Of a stretch of DNA of 35,947 nt, positions 8,100 through 17,000 are shown in pieces; within the stretch, counting starts at the first letter, position 1, and every line of letters begins with the position of its first letter. Source of the stretch: Caldifarciminota bacterium (GTDB lineage Bacteria > Hydrothermota > UBA3073 > NMUJ01); NCBI GenBank assembly GCA_021158725.1, contig JAGGUB010000066.1, positions 1-35,947 on the forward strand, written 5' to 3'. Both the position numbers and the translations under genes were made by a program. The notes below the pieces were generated by a model. That model ran no database searches, had not been told where the DNA came from, and was given only the letters and a program-made list of their open reading frames with translations.

Positions 8100-9140
8100 A
8101 TGGAAAGAATAGCACTTATATTAGCTGGCGGTAGGGGTGAAAGGTTCTGGCCACTATCCACACGTAAGCGTCCCAAACAGTTATTACCACTATTCAGTTC
8201 ACGTACGTTGATAGAAGAGACGTTCAACCGCCTCCAATCGTTTTTACCCACAAACAACATCTATGTGGTCACACCTATCGACCTACTACCTGCTATAAAG
8301 AAGACCTTATCCTCGCTACCGGATACCAACTTTATCGGTGAACCCGAAGGCAAAAACACCGCCCCCGCAATAGCGTTTGCAACCCTATTACTACGTGAGA
8401 GATACCCCCACGCCACCATGGGTGTGTTTCCCGCGGATCATTACATACGTGACGAATCTGCCTTCTTAAATGCCTTAGAAGTCGCCTTTAACATGGCAAC
8501 CGACGATAGGTTGATAACGTTTGGCATACCACCTACATATCCTGCAACCGGCTTCGGTTACATAGAGTTAGGCCATAAGATTGCCCCTGATGTATACGAG
8601 GTGGCACGTTTCAAGGAGAAACCCAACCAAAAGGAAGCACAGGAGTATCTGAAATCTGGCAAATACCTCTGGAACAGCGGTATGTTCGTATGGAAAATAG
8701 ATACCATTATCGATGCATTCCACAAACATGCACCTGAATTCTGGCCCGCCATGTGCGAATTCGTACACCACAAAGATGCACAAACCCTATACTCAAGCCT
8801 ACCCAGCATATCGATAGACTACGCTATAATGGAGAAAGCTCGCAACGTAGCCGTCGTCAAAGCACACTTCACCTGGAACGACATAGGTGCATGGCGTAGC
8901 TTGGAGAATATCAAACCCAAAACCGACACCAACGTTGTGGTCGGCGATTGGGTAGGTATCGACTCCTCTGATAATATCATCTATGCAGAAGATGGCATAA
9001 TTGCCACAATAGGGGTGGATAACCTGATCATTGTCAAGAGTGGCAACCGTGTCCTCGTAGCCCATAAGGATAAGGATCAAGAGATCAAAGAGCTTGTCGC
9101 CTTGCTGGCAAAAAAGAAGCGATATAACCAATACCTCTGA
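8100..9140 (+). CDS. manC: Mannose-1-phosphate guanylyltransferase
   Basis: A 346-residue nucleotidyltransferase that makes GDP-mannose from GTP and mannose-1-phosphate for surface glycans. The N-terminus carries the family signature LILAGGRGERFWPLST (7-21) with the downstream basic segment RPKQLLPL (24-31). GEPEGKNTAPAIA, FPADHYI, GFGYIE and FKEKPN follow in the family order. The length matches single-domain ManC enzymes without the isomerase domain. The ATG at 8100 has no Shine-Dalgarno sequence and could be nearly leaderless. The next gene begins on the A of its TGA stop. The phosphomannomutase needed upstream in the pathway is not in the window. Confidence 0.93.
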   Translation: MERIALILAGGRGERFWPLSTRKRPKQLLPLFSSRTLIEETFNRLQSFLPTNNIYVVTPIDLLPAIKKTLSSLPDTNFIGEPEGKNTAPAIAFATLLLRERYPHATMGVFPADHYIRDESAFLNALEVAFNMATDDRLITFGIPPTYPATGFGYIELGHKIAPDVYEVARFKEKPNQKEAQEYLKSGKYLWNSGMFVWKIDTIIDAFHKHAPEFWPAMCEFVHHKDAQTLYSSLPSISIDYAIMEKARNVAVVKAHFTWNDIGAWRSLENIKPKTDTNVVVGDWVGIDSSDNIIYAEDGIIATIGVDNLIIVKSGNRVLVAHKDKDQEIKELVALLAKKKRYNQYL

Positions 9141-10072
9141 TGCCGGCCAACTTGCCACCACAATACTTTGCTGCTGAAAAGCGTTACCGTGAGGCAAAGA
9201 CACCCGAGGATAAGATCAAGGCGCTTGAGGAGATGCTCGCTATAATGCCAAAACACAAAGGTACAGACAAACTACAAGCTGCCCTCAGGGCAAAAATTGC
9301 CAAATTCCGTCGTATCATCGAAGAGCAAAAACGCACCGGTAAAGGTAGATACGCTTTTTATATTGAAAAGGAGGGCGCTGGCCAGGTGATACTTGTTGGT
9401 GCACCCAATTCCGGCAAATCGCTCATCATGAGACGGCTCACCAACACCGACACTAAAGTAGCCCCATATCCCTTTACTACTACAGGACCGGTGGTTGGCA
9501 TGATGGAGTTTGAGGATATCAAGATACAGTTGGTAGATCTACCACCGCTCACCGAATCACCGATGCCGGGACTGTTCGGCATCATACATGATAGCGATGC
9601 ATTGTTGTGGATACATGATGTGACAGATCCCAACCCCATACGTATAGAAACGGAGAAACAACAGCTACTGGCACGCAAACCCCAAGATAAGATATTGGTA
9701 GTTATCAACAAGGTTGATTTGGTGAACCCACCCTCACTCGATAGGTGGCGCTCCCTCTTGCACGACTTTAAGCTACACTTCATATCCGCACAAACCCTAC
9801 AAGGGTTGGAGGAGCTACGTCGTATGATATTCGATATCTTAGCTGTTATAAGAGTCTACACCAAAGCACCTGGCAAACCCATAGAGTACAGTGACCCGTT
9901 AATTTTACCAAAAGGTAGCACATTATTGGATGCCGCCGAAGAGATACATAAGGATTTTGCCCATAAGCTCAAATATGCACGCCTATGGCGTGGCACCTCC
10001 ATAAAGGGGCTTAGGGTTGAAAAGAATTATATACTTGAGGATCGTGACGTGGTAGAATTTCACATTAAATAG
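9140..10072 (+). CDS. DRG/Obg-like GTPase with C-terminal TGS domain
   Basis: A 310-residue protein of the DRG-like branch of Obg GTPases (COG1163 type). The conserved N-terminal helical segment is MPANLPPQYFAAE followed by MPKHKGTDKLQ. The GTPase domain has G1 GAPNSGKS (87-94), the switch-I threonines TTT (113-115), G3 DLPP (133-136; DxPG is usual) and G4 NKVD (190-193). A TGS domain occupies roughly 236-310. These proteins associate with ribosomes or translation factors in other organisms; the bacterial role is unclear. There is no Glycine-rich Obg domain, so it is not ObgE. It is translationally coupled to manC by a one-base overlap, and no functional link to mannose metabolism is apparent. 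Confidence 0.88.
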   Translation: MPANLPPQYFAAEKRYREAKTPEDKIKALEEMLAIMPKHKGTDKLQAALRAKIAKFRRIIEEQKRTGKGRYAFYIEKEGAGQVILVGAPNSGKSLIMRRLTNTDTKVAPYPFTTTGPVVGMMEFEDIKIQLVDLPPLTESPMPGLFGIIHDSDALLWIHDVTDPNPIRIETEKQQLLARKPQDKILVVINKVDLVNPPSLDRWRSLLHDFKLHFISAQTLQGLEELRRMIFDILAVIRVYTKAPGKPIEYSDPLILPKGSTLLDAAEEIHKDFAHKLKYARLWRGTSIKGLRVEKNYILEDRDVVEFHIK

Positions 10073-10210
10073 CACGCATTTACCCGCATAAAAGGTTGAC
10101 AATTTGTGGATAACTTTTATTTAAATAATTCGTACAACTGGAGGGTATTTGACACGGTGAGGCGTCGAATGTCAACGGTTTTATTTTCAGCCAAAAAGGA
10201 GGTGACAAAG
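10073..10210 (+). promoter_or_regulatory. Promoter and 5' leader of the speD operon
   Basis: TTGACA (10096-10101) is followed by an AT-rich stretch (10115-10130) with several imperfect -10 candidates such as TTAAAT (10121-10126). About 80 bases of leader follow, including an inverted TTGACA/TGTCAA pair (10149-10154 and 10170-10175) around a 15-base loop, then AAAAGGAGGTGA before the ATG at 10211. The spacer contains a TGTGGATAA (10105-10113) that matches a DnaA box. I do not recognise a known riboswitch. Confidence 0.45.
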
Positions 10211-10609
10211 ATGAAGCGAGCCTTGGGTACCCATATATTGTTGGAGTTTTGGGGTTGTGATCCGCTCGTACTCACCAATAGTGCACGGATAAAGGAAGCA
10301 CTCGACACAGCCGCACGTGCGAGTAACGCAAAAGTGGTCACCGATTTCTATCACCAGTTCCACCCCTACGGCGTATCGGGCGTGATCATCATAGAGGAGT
10401 CACACTTCAGTATCCACACATGGCCCGAGTATGGTTATGCTGCTATCGACCTATTCTACTGTGCTGAAGAGGATATCGACATCGACACCGCTATTGAGGT
10501 GCTACGTAGCCACCTGAAACCCACCCGTATCAACGTTATCGAGCTGAAGCGCGGCCTGCTGGTTGATACGTCGGTCACAACAGAGGAGGTTCATGGAAGA
10601 CGACTCTAA
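10211..10609 (+). CDS. speD: S-adenosylmethionine decarboxylase proenzyme
   Basis: A 132-residue short bacterial/archaeal AdoMet decarboxylase. It supplies decarboxylated AdoMet, the aminopropyl donor for polyamines. The proenzyme cleaves itself between Glu63 and Ser64 (EESHFSIHTWPEYG); Ser64 becomes the pyruvoyl cofactor. His69 and Cys84 sit where the T. maritima enzyme has its processing and catalytic residues (one position shifted). The frame is open from a GTG at 10106, but the ATG at 10211 follows AAAGGAGGTGA and gives the family-standard N-terminus MKRALGTHIL. It overlaps speE by 17 bases and heads a four-gene unit. Confidence 0.96.
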   Translation: MKRALGTHILLEFWGCDPLVLTNSARIKEALDTAARASNAKVVTDFYHQFHPYGVSGVIIIEESHFSIHTWPEYGYAAIDLFYCAEEDIDIDTAIEVLRSHLKPTRINVIELKRGLLVDTSVTTEEVHGRRL

Positions 10610-11510
10610 CAGTCTCTGGTACGAGGAACGCTTTACGGAAAGTTTACGTTACATGTGTAGGGTAGATACATACATTTTTTCACATAAGAGTAGATGGCAA
10701 AAAATTGAAATCTTACATACAAAAGTTTGGGGCAAAGTACTTTTCCTTGATGGCAAAATACAATCCGCACAAATTGATGAATTCATATTCCATGAAGCTC
10801 TCGTCCATACACCAATGTTTGTACACCCAGCACCACACAAGGTGCTGGTAATAGGTGGTGGCGAAGGTGCCGACCTACGTGAAATCCTGCGCCATAACAC
10901 TGTTGACAAAGTCGTGATGGTAGACATAGACGGTGAACTCGTAGATGCATGCAAGAAGTATCTACCTGAATGGTCATGTGGTGCATTCGACGACCCGCGT
11001 GTCGAGCTCCACATAGACGACGGTAGGGATTGGCTCACCCGTTGCGAGGACAAATTTGACATCGTGATTATCGATCTCACAGAGCCGCTCGAGGGTGGGC
11101 CATCACTTAAGCTTTTCACACGCGAATTTTATGAGTTGGTCAAATCCTCCCTAACCCCCGAAGGTGTAATAAGTGTACAATCAGGGTCAGCTGCACCCTC
11201 ACACTGTCGATTTTTCTCCTCCGTATATAAAACATTACGTGCAGTCTTCCCCATAGTGAGCCCTTACTGGGCGTACATATACACGTTTCAGATGCCGTGG
11301 GGGTTCAACCTCGCAACCCTAACCCTTGACCCGCTTGTGGATACCACCACCTTAGAGAGACGTCAAACCGAACGCCAAGTTACTGGTTTACGATATTACT
11401 CACCGCACCTCCACAGAGCTATGTTCACATTACCTGTCTACCTTCAAAAAGCGCTCACCGAAGATGGTTATGTTATTGAAGATAACACACCATATGTATG
11501 GGAGGCATAA
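10593..11510 (+). CDS. speE: Aminopropyltransferase (spermidine/thermospermine synthase family)
   Basis: A 305-residue spermidine-synthase-family enzyme that transfers the aminopropyl group from decarboxylated AdoMet to an amine. A beta-strand N-terminal domain ends in LFLDGKIQSAQIDEFIFHEAL. The Rossmann domain carries GGGEG (88-92), VDIDGELV (110-117) and catalytic Asp161 in DLTEP. The segment after it, LEGGPSLKLFTREFY, resembles the EGGP...LYT..FY of plant ACL5 thermospermine synthases (from memory) more than the DSTDP...GPA of ordinary SpeE, so the acceptor may not be putrescine. The ATG at 10593 follows AGAGGAGGT inside the end of speD. No arginine decarboxylase or agmatinase gene is nearby. 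The gene symbol indicates the family, not the product. Confidence 0.9.
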   Translation: MEDDSNSLWYEERFTESLRYMCRVDTYIFSHKSRWQKIEILHTKVWGKVLFLDGKIQSAQIDEFIFHEALVHTPMFVHPAPHKVLVIGGGEGADLREILRHNTVDKVVMVDIDGELVDACKKYLPEWSCGAFDDPRVELHIDDGRDWLTRCEDKFDIVIIDLTEPLEGGPSLKLFTREFYELVKSSLTPEGVISVQSGSAAPSHCRFFSSVYKTLRAVFPIVSPYWAYIYTFQMPWGFNLATLTLDPLVDTTTLERRQTERQVTGLRYYSPHLHRAMFTLPVYLQKALTEDGYVIEDNTPYVWEA

Positions 11511-12832
11511 TGGGCCGTAAACGTGTCATCATCATGGGAGCTGCAGGTAGAGATTTCCACAACTTCAATGTACTCTTTCGTGACAATCCCACCTACGAAG
11601 TGGTCGCATTTACGGCTACTCAGATACCAAACATCGAAAATAGAATCTATCCACCTGAATTAGCTGGTAAGCTCTATCCCAACGGTATCCCCATCTATCC
11701 AGAAGACGAACTCCCTACACTTATAAAGAAACACCACATAGATATCGTCGTCTTCTCCTACAGCGACGTATCGCACCAATACGTAATGGAACGTGCCTCT
11801 AAGGTGTTAGCTGCAGGTGCCAACTTCATGCTTTTAGGCCCACAGGATACCATGTTGAAGTCACGCTTACCTGTAATCTCCATAACTGCCACCCGTACAG
11901 GCTCAGGTAAGAGCCAAACCACCCGTAAGGTTGCCAAGCTACTGAAATCGCATGGCAAAAACGTTGTCATCGTACGCCACCCCATGCCCTACGGTGACCT
12001 ACGTAAGCAGATTACGCAGAGGTTTGCATCTCTCGACGATCTCGATCGCCACAACTGCACCATAGAGGAACGTGAGGAATACGAACCCCATATCAACAAC
12101 GGTATCGTAGTTTATGCAGGTGTCGATTATGAACAGATCCTACGTGAAGCCGAATCCGAAGCCGACATCATAATATGGGATGGCGGTAACAATGACTTAC
12201 CGTTTTTCAAACCCGACCTATCAATCGTAGTAACTGATCCACATCGCCCCGGTAACGAAACCTCTTACTATCCCGGGCTTGTCAACCTACTCCTTGCGGA
12301 TGTGGTTATAGTCAACAAAATCGATTCCGCCAAATGGTCAGACATCCAAACCGTACTCGTAAACATCAAGAAGTACAACCCCCATGCCACCATCATAGAG
12401 GCAGCCTCCCCGATATTTGTCGAGCACCCCGATCGCATAAATGGTAAAGCTGTGTTAGTAGTAGAAGATGGCCCCACACTCACTCATGGTGAGATGCCCT
12501 ATGGAGCAGGCATCATAGCTGCACAGAAGTATGGTGCCAGAGAGATCATCGACCCACGTCCATATGCAAAAGGTAGCATCAAACAAACATTCGCCAAATA
12601 TCCACATATTGGATCATTACTACCAGCCATGGGTTACAGTGAGACACAGATAAAAGAGCTTGCTACCACGATAAACAGCATCCCTTACGAAACATTAATA
12701 ATAGCTACCCCAATAGACTTGCGGCGGTTGATCTCTATCGATAAACCCAGCTGTCGTGTAAAGTACGAACTCGAAGAGATAGGCTCCCCCAAGCTTGACG
12801 ACGTATTACGTCCATTTTATGCTCAACCTTGA
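11510..12832 (+). CDS. Cyclic 2,3-diphosphoglycerate synthetase-like protein
   Basis: A 440-residue member of the COG2403 family, which includes the archaeal enzyme that closes 2,3-diphosphoglycerate into its cyclic form with ATP. That cyclic form is a thermoprotectant in hyperthermophilic methanogens. An N-terminal Rossmann-like domain (VIIMGAAGRDFHNFNVLFRD, residues 6-25) precedes a P-loop domain with ATRTGSGKS (127-135), then RHPMPYGDL, DIIIWDGGNND, VVTDPHRPG and NKID. A Walker-type fold with DGGNND is characteristic of the family. The start at 11510 follows GGGAGG and overlaps the speE stop by one base; an in-frame ATG at 11498 is an alternative. It overlaps nfi by 14 bases. Bacterial members are not well characterised, so the reaction is inferred. 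Confidence 0.8.
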   Translation: MGRKRVIIMGAAGRDFHNFNVLFRDNPTYEVVAFTATQIPNIENRIYPPELAGKLYPNGIPIYPEDELPTLIKKHHIDIVVFSYSDVSHQYVMERASKVLAAGANFMLLGPQDTMLKSRLPVISITATRTGSGKSQTTRKVAKLLKSHGKNVVIVRHPMPYGDLRKQITQRFASLDDLDRHNCTIEEREEYEPHINNGIVVYAGVDYEQILREAESEADIIIWDGGNNDLPFFKPDLSIVVTDPHRPGNETSYYPGLVNLLLADVVIVNKIDSAKWSDIQTVLVNIKKYNPHATIIEAASPIFVEHPDRINGKAVLVVEDGPTLTHGEMPYGAGIIAAQKYGAREIIDPRPYAKGSIKQTFAKYPHIGSLLPAMGYSETQIKELATTINSIPYETLIIATPIDLRRLISIDKPSCRVKYELEEIGSPKLDDVLRPFYAQP

Positions 12833-13460
12833 TAGAGCTGTAGAAATACAGCGCCGTCTACGTACGAAGGTAATCCTACAGCCACCCCATGTACCTATAA
12901 ACCTGATCGGTGCATGTGACGTAAGCTTCAAATCCCAGTTTGGGGTAGCTGTTTGTGCCACATTCAATCTACACGATCTTACGCTGGTTGAAACCGCACA
13001 TCACACCATGCCAACATATATACCCTATGTGCCGGGGTTGCTCAGCTTTCGTGAGCTACCCTTCATCATACGTACATTACTGAAGTTACAAAGGATGCCC
13101 GACCTCCTATTAGTAGATGGTCACGGTATCGCACACCCCAGAAGGTTTGGACTCGCCTCCCATGTAGGTGTTGTGCTGAATATACCCAGCATAGGGTGTG
13201 CCAAGTCCTGTCTCATAGGTGAGTACAATCCACCCAACCCCACTCGTGGCGCTTATAGCTGGCTATACGATGACGGTGAAAAGATCGGTCTCGTCATCCG
13301 TACCGCTACTAATGTCAACCCCATATTTGTATCACCCGGCCATAAAGTTGACTTCACCACCGCATATAAGTTTATCTTACGTACAACCAAACACCGTATA
13401 CCGGAACCTCTCCGCTATGTGGATATAGCCAGCAGAAACTTAGCTACAAAATCAATTTGA
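12819..13460 (+). CDS. nfi: Endonuclease V (repair of deaminated adenine)
   Basis: A 213-residue endonuclease V, which nicks DNA near inosine and other deaminated bases. The metal-binding acidic residues are Asp34 (GACDVSF), Glu79 (SFREL) and Asp100 (LLVDGHG). The family block YVPGLLSFRE and the long signature DGHGIAHPRRFGLASHVG (100-117) are intact. The frame is open from a TTG at 12795; I choose the ATG at 12819, which still overlaps the preceding gene by 14 bases and gives a normal N-terminus. No Shine-Dalgarno sequence is present, so coupled translation is likely. Its last bases overlap the end of the convergent plsY by nine bases. Confidence 0.95.
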   Translation: MLNLDRAVEIQRRLRTKVILQPPHVPINLIGACDVSFKSQFGVAVCATFNLHDLTLVETAHHTMPTYIPYVPGLLSFRELPFIIRTLLKLQRMPDLLLVDGHGIAHPRRFGLASHVGVVLNIPSIGCAKSCLIGEYNPPNPTRGAYSWLYDDGEKIGLVIRTATNVNPIFVSPGHKVDFTTAYKFILRTTKHRIPEPLRYVDIASRNLATKSI

Positions 13461-14060
13461 TCTATGCCCTATTTTGGGTTCCTCACCCTTGACCAATCGC
13501 TTGATGTTCGGTATATGCCTACATATCACAAACACTGCACCAAATATTGCCAACACCAGCACCGACGTAAGTTCACGTTGCGTCAGAAACAGAACTATCG
13601 GCATACTTACAGCAGCTATCATCGATGCCACCGATACTATACGTACGGCAGCTAATACGGCCACCCATACACCAAACGCAATACCTGCAGCTATTGGGGC
13701 TAACGGTATAAACACACCTAACCCAGTTGCCACCCCCCTACCACCACGCAACTTCAGATATATAGGGAAAGCGTGCCCCACGATCGCACCTGCACCCGTA
13801 CAACATGCTATTATAGGTTCGTGCGTCCATCGTAACATCAACCACACCGGTAACCCACCCTTTGCCACATCTAACAGAAAAGCCATCACCCCCCACCTGA
13901 AGCCTGCCACCCGCATGACGTTTGTCGCCCCTATGTTACCGCTACCATATTTACGTACATCAACCCCTTTGATAGCATACACGAGTATAAACCCAAACGG
14001 TATGCCACCTATAAAATAACCCAACAAGAACGGCGCTACCACAAATTTTAAGGCTTCCAT
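13452..14060 (-). CDS. plsY: Acyl-phosphate glycerol-3-phosphate acyltransferase
   Basis: A 202-residue integral membrane acyltransferase of the PlsY family, making lysophosphatidate from acyl-phosphate. All three motifs are seen: GGIPFGF plus GSGNIGATN (motif 1), GHAFPIYLKLRGGRGVAT (motif 2) and RHIPNIKRLVKGEE (motif 3, with His, Asn and Glu). It is the last gene of the six-gene minus unit. The start at 14060 follows AGGGAGGTAA and overlaps the preceding coding region by 13 bases. A second, less complete PlsY-like gene begins the same unit at 21902. This copy is therefore the more likely housekeeping enzyme. Confidence 0.95.
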   Translation of the reverse strand: MEALKFVVAPFLLGYFIGGIPFGFILVYAIKGVDVRKYGSGNIGATNVMRVAGFRWGVMAFLLDVAKGGLPVWLMLRWTHEPIIACCTGAGAIVGHAFPIYLKLRGGRGVATGLGVFIPLAPIAAGIAFGVWVAVLAAVRIVSVASMIAAVSMPIVLFLTQRELTSVLVLAIFGAVFVICRHIPNIKRLVKGEEPKIGHRSN

Positions 14061-17000
14061 TTACCTCCCTTTCCATAAATCATGAGCTCCAACTTCTTAT
14101 AACCACGTTTGGCAGGTTTGGCAACCTCAAATCTATACTCATCCTCTACATCGGTATCTATGTATGAATTGCCATCCCTTATAACCACTCGGTAGGGGAA
14201 ACCATGTGACCGCCACCTAAGGGTGACAACCGAATCTCTTGTGTTCACATTGACATACAGTGGATACACTACTGGGACGGTTTCAACATTCACTATCGCA
14301 TATTTATCAGACGCAAACCCCACATCCAGTATCGGTACAAACATATATACGTAATCGATAGATGTATCGGGTTCGGGCGGCTTAGGGTACGACTCACCAT
14401 CCACCACTATGTATAATGCACTATCTACCATATCACCAACCCTGGCATAGAACTGTAGTGCGGGGCTGACCTCAACCCTATCCTTCCCAGTAGCGTGTTT
14501 AGGGTATATCCTCAACAATGGAAACCCATACGCATAATATCCCACTGCGTATGCCTTCACCCAATACGCGATATATGGTTGCATGATAATCCTAATATGG
14601 TAAGCTCCATTGTAAAATTCCCATAGAATAGGTTCGATCCATCCCATATCTTTAGCTTCCTGCAATGTAGCATAACGTAGTGGTTGCCCCCATACACGCC
14701 AGATAACTTTTACGGTTTGCCAATCCACCGGCCACTCGTACGGGTTACCGATAAGGTTCCACCCATCCACCAGATTAACCGTATATGGTACATCTTTTAC
14801 GGTATGCCCCTTTATAACGATATCTACGGTATCCTTGATGAGATACCCACACCCTGGCTCTACCCTATTGGTTGGCTTGAACCCATCTGCTTCCCATCTG
14901 TATAACCTTAAGTTGCACGTATCGAGTTGCCCAGGCTCCGGATAGATTGGCAATGATATCAACTTATACCCCTGCGAAGTTATCTCCACCTTATATGGCA
15001 TCCGTATAAGTAATGGCGGTAACTTCTCGGCTATCTTAACATGTTCGGTCCAACTCGTCTCCGGCCCACATATCGCATATACTTTGTAATCCCCTCTTGG
15101 TAAATTATACTGAAAATATCCATCACCATCGGTAGCCACCGTATCTACTGGGTGGTTGGTTGCTATATCTATGAAATAGACAGTTGCCTGTACTCCATTA
15201 TCCCAACCACCTTTCACCACCCTACCCTTACCCCACGGCCTCTCTAATGTAACAAATGGGTCACCGAACATACTCAACCCCCATATCAACGTCGGTATTG
15301 TTATATCTGTCCACCTATGGTGTAAAGCTTTAGGGTTGACCACCTCCACCTTATAAGCCCAATAAGCTTCACCAAACGTATATCCCTTGCACATACCCCT
15401 GTACATGAGCTCATGTTCATCAGTCCCTACACTTCTTGTTGCTGCAAGTACAGCCACCGTCATGGGGTTACCAAACATGTACGCTGCTGGTAGATAATAC
15501 TCATCACCCGTTTCTGTAAAATCACCCGCATGACATCCCCATATAAACAGTATCAGCGGTCCATAAGGTACCTCAGCTATCTTCCATGTGTAAACTTCAC
15601 GATACGGCCCCTTATCATACTGGTGGAACAATGCACACGCATGTGTCCATATTTCGACGATATCCCATCCCTTACGTAACATATCAAGATAATGTGCACC
15701 ATAACCCAACCAGAACCTGTTACCATAGGATTCGACCCCCTCTGCTCCGTAGATAGATGTGAGCACTTTACCTACGATAGGGGTAGCACCCCCAAAATCG
15801 TTATGACAGTGTACCAACCCCCTATACGGGGCTATCAACTTACCCGCATGTAGTTTGTGCACCTTTTCGAAGAAATACTTGAGGTCATCCACCCCCTTCG
15901 GTGAACGAATCCAGCTCACCCATATCTGAGGGTAACAATCTTCCCCCCATATGTATTTATCAAGGTACCCATCACCACTTGTATCGTAGAATTCACCCTC
16001 AAGGTTCTCGTAATACAGTGAAATCAAATATCTATCACCCCACGGTGCTGCCCACATCGGTACAGGTAGGTTACCAACAAGTATCGCACCGGTTATTGAA
16101 TCGCTTCGGTATAGGCTTTTCAGATACTCACGTAACTCCTCAGGTGTGTACCAACTCTCTGCATGTATGGTGATATCTATCGGTAGCTTTGCCTCAACAT
16201 CCTCTTTGTATTGTTCAATGTATGGTTTCAACTCCGGGTATATATCATAGGGGAGTATCAATGCGACTCGCTCCATAAGCGTATCACCAGGGGTACCAAA
16301 CCGCTTCACCAACATACTATCAAAATACAGATATGGAGTAGGCATGTAACTTTCCGTAAACGGTTCGTTCTTTATTGGATGGGGTTGCACTTCTATCTCC
16401 AGTTCATGCCTGGGGAACGATATCTGCTGCTTATGTTTGATGTACAGTTTCAACTGATATTTACCCGGTACGTTCGGTGTCCGTAACACCAAAACCGTAT
16501 CCAACGTATCACCAACCGCTACATTGGTAAGCGGCCACCTAACCTCGCATAGTTTACCATTACGTTCGTACCATTCACCAACAATCGTCACGTTGGAGTG
16601 CCATCCCTTATTACCGTAGTTCACTACTTTTACCTTCAAGCTATCCTCCATACCTATCTGCATCGATCTGGGGTAATACACAATATCGAGCCACCCTTCA
16701 TAATCCTTTGTACTGGATGTAAACTTATACACGTAACCATCGTCCGCCGATACGTATATAGCAGTACCGTCGGTTATCACTCTACCATTCACCGGCTTAC
16801 CTATATCATAAGCCCAGATTGAATCACCCGCTTCCGCATCCACCACGTATAGCTTGCCATCCATCGACCCAAAGCATACCACATCATTGTACAGCAATGG
16901 GTATGACTTAACGAGTTCACCCGTCCTATATCGCCATACTATTTCACCATCTTCTGTACTGATCGCATATAAGCTGCTATCAGCTACCACATACACCAGA

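Noticed and set aside
10105..10113. Perfect DnaA-box-like TGTGGATAA in the speD promoter, plus another TTATCCACA at 22062-22070
   Set aside because: Two isolated 9-mers, one inside the tonB-like coding sequence, are close to chance for this length. There is no cluster, AT-rich unwinding region or skew switch, so this is not an origin.
10106..10210. In-frame GTG extension giving SpeD 35 extra residues
   Set aside because: The strong AAAGGAGGTGA and the family-standard N-terminus support the ATG at 10211; the extension overlaps the promoter.
10827..10848. Eight-base perfect hairpin (CCAGCACC/GGTGCTGG) within speE
   Set aside because: It lies inside a conserved coding segment (HPAPHKVLVIGG) that explains the bases; no regulatory role is apparent.
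13474..14019. 181-residue open frame opposite plsY
   Set aside because: Composition (Thr, Pro, Asn, Ile) reflects the antisense of a Gly/Val-rich membrane protein; plsY has all motifs.
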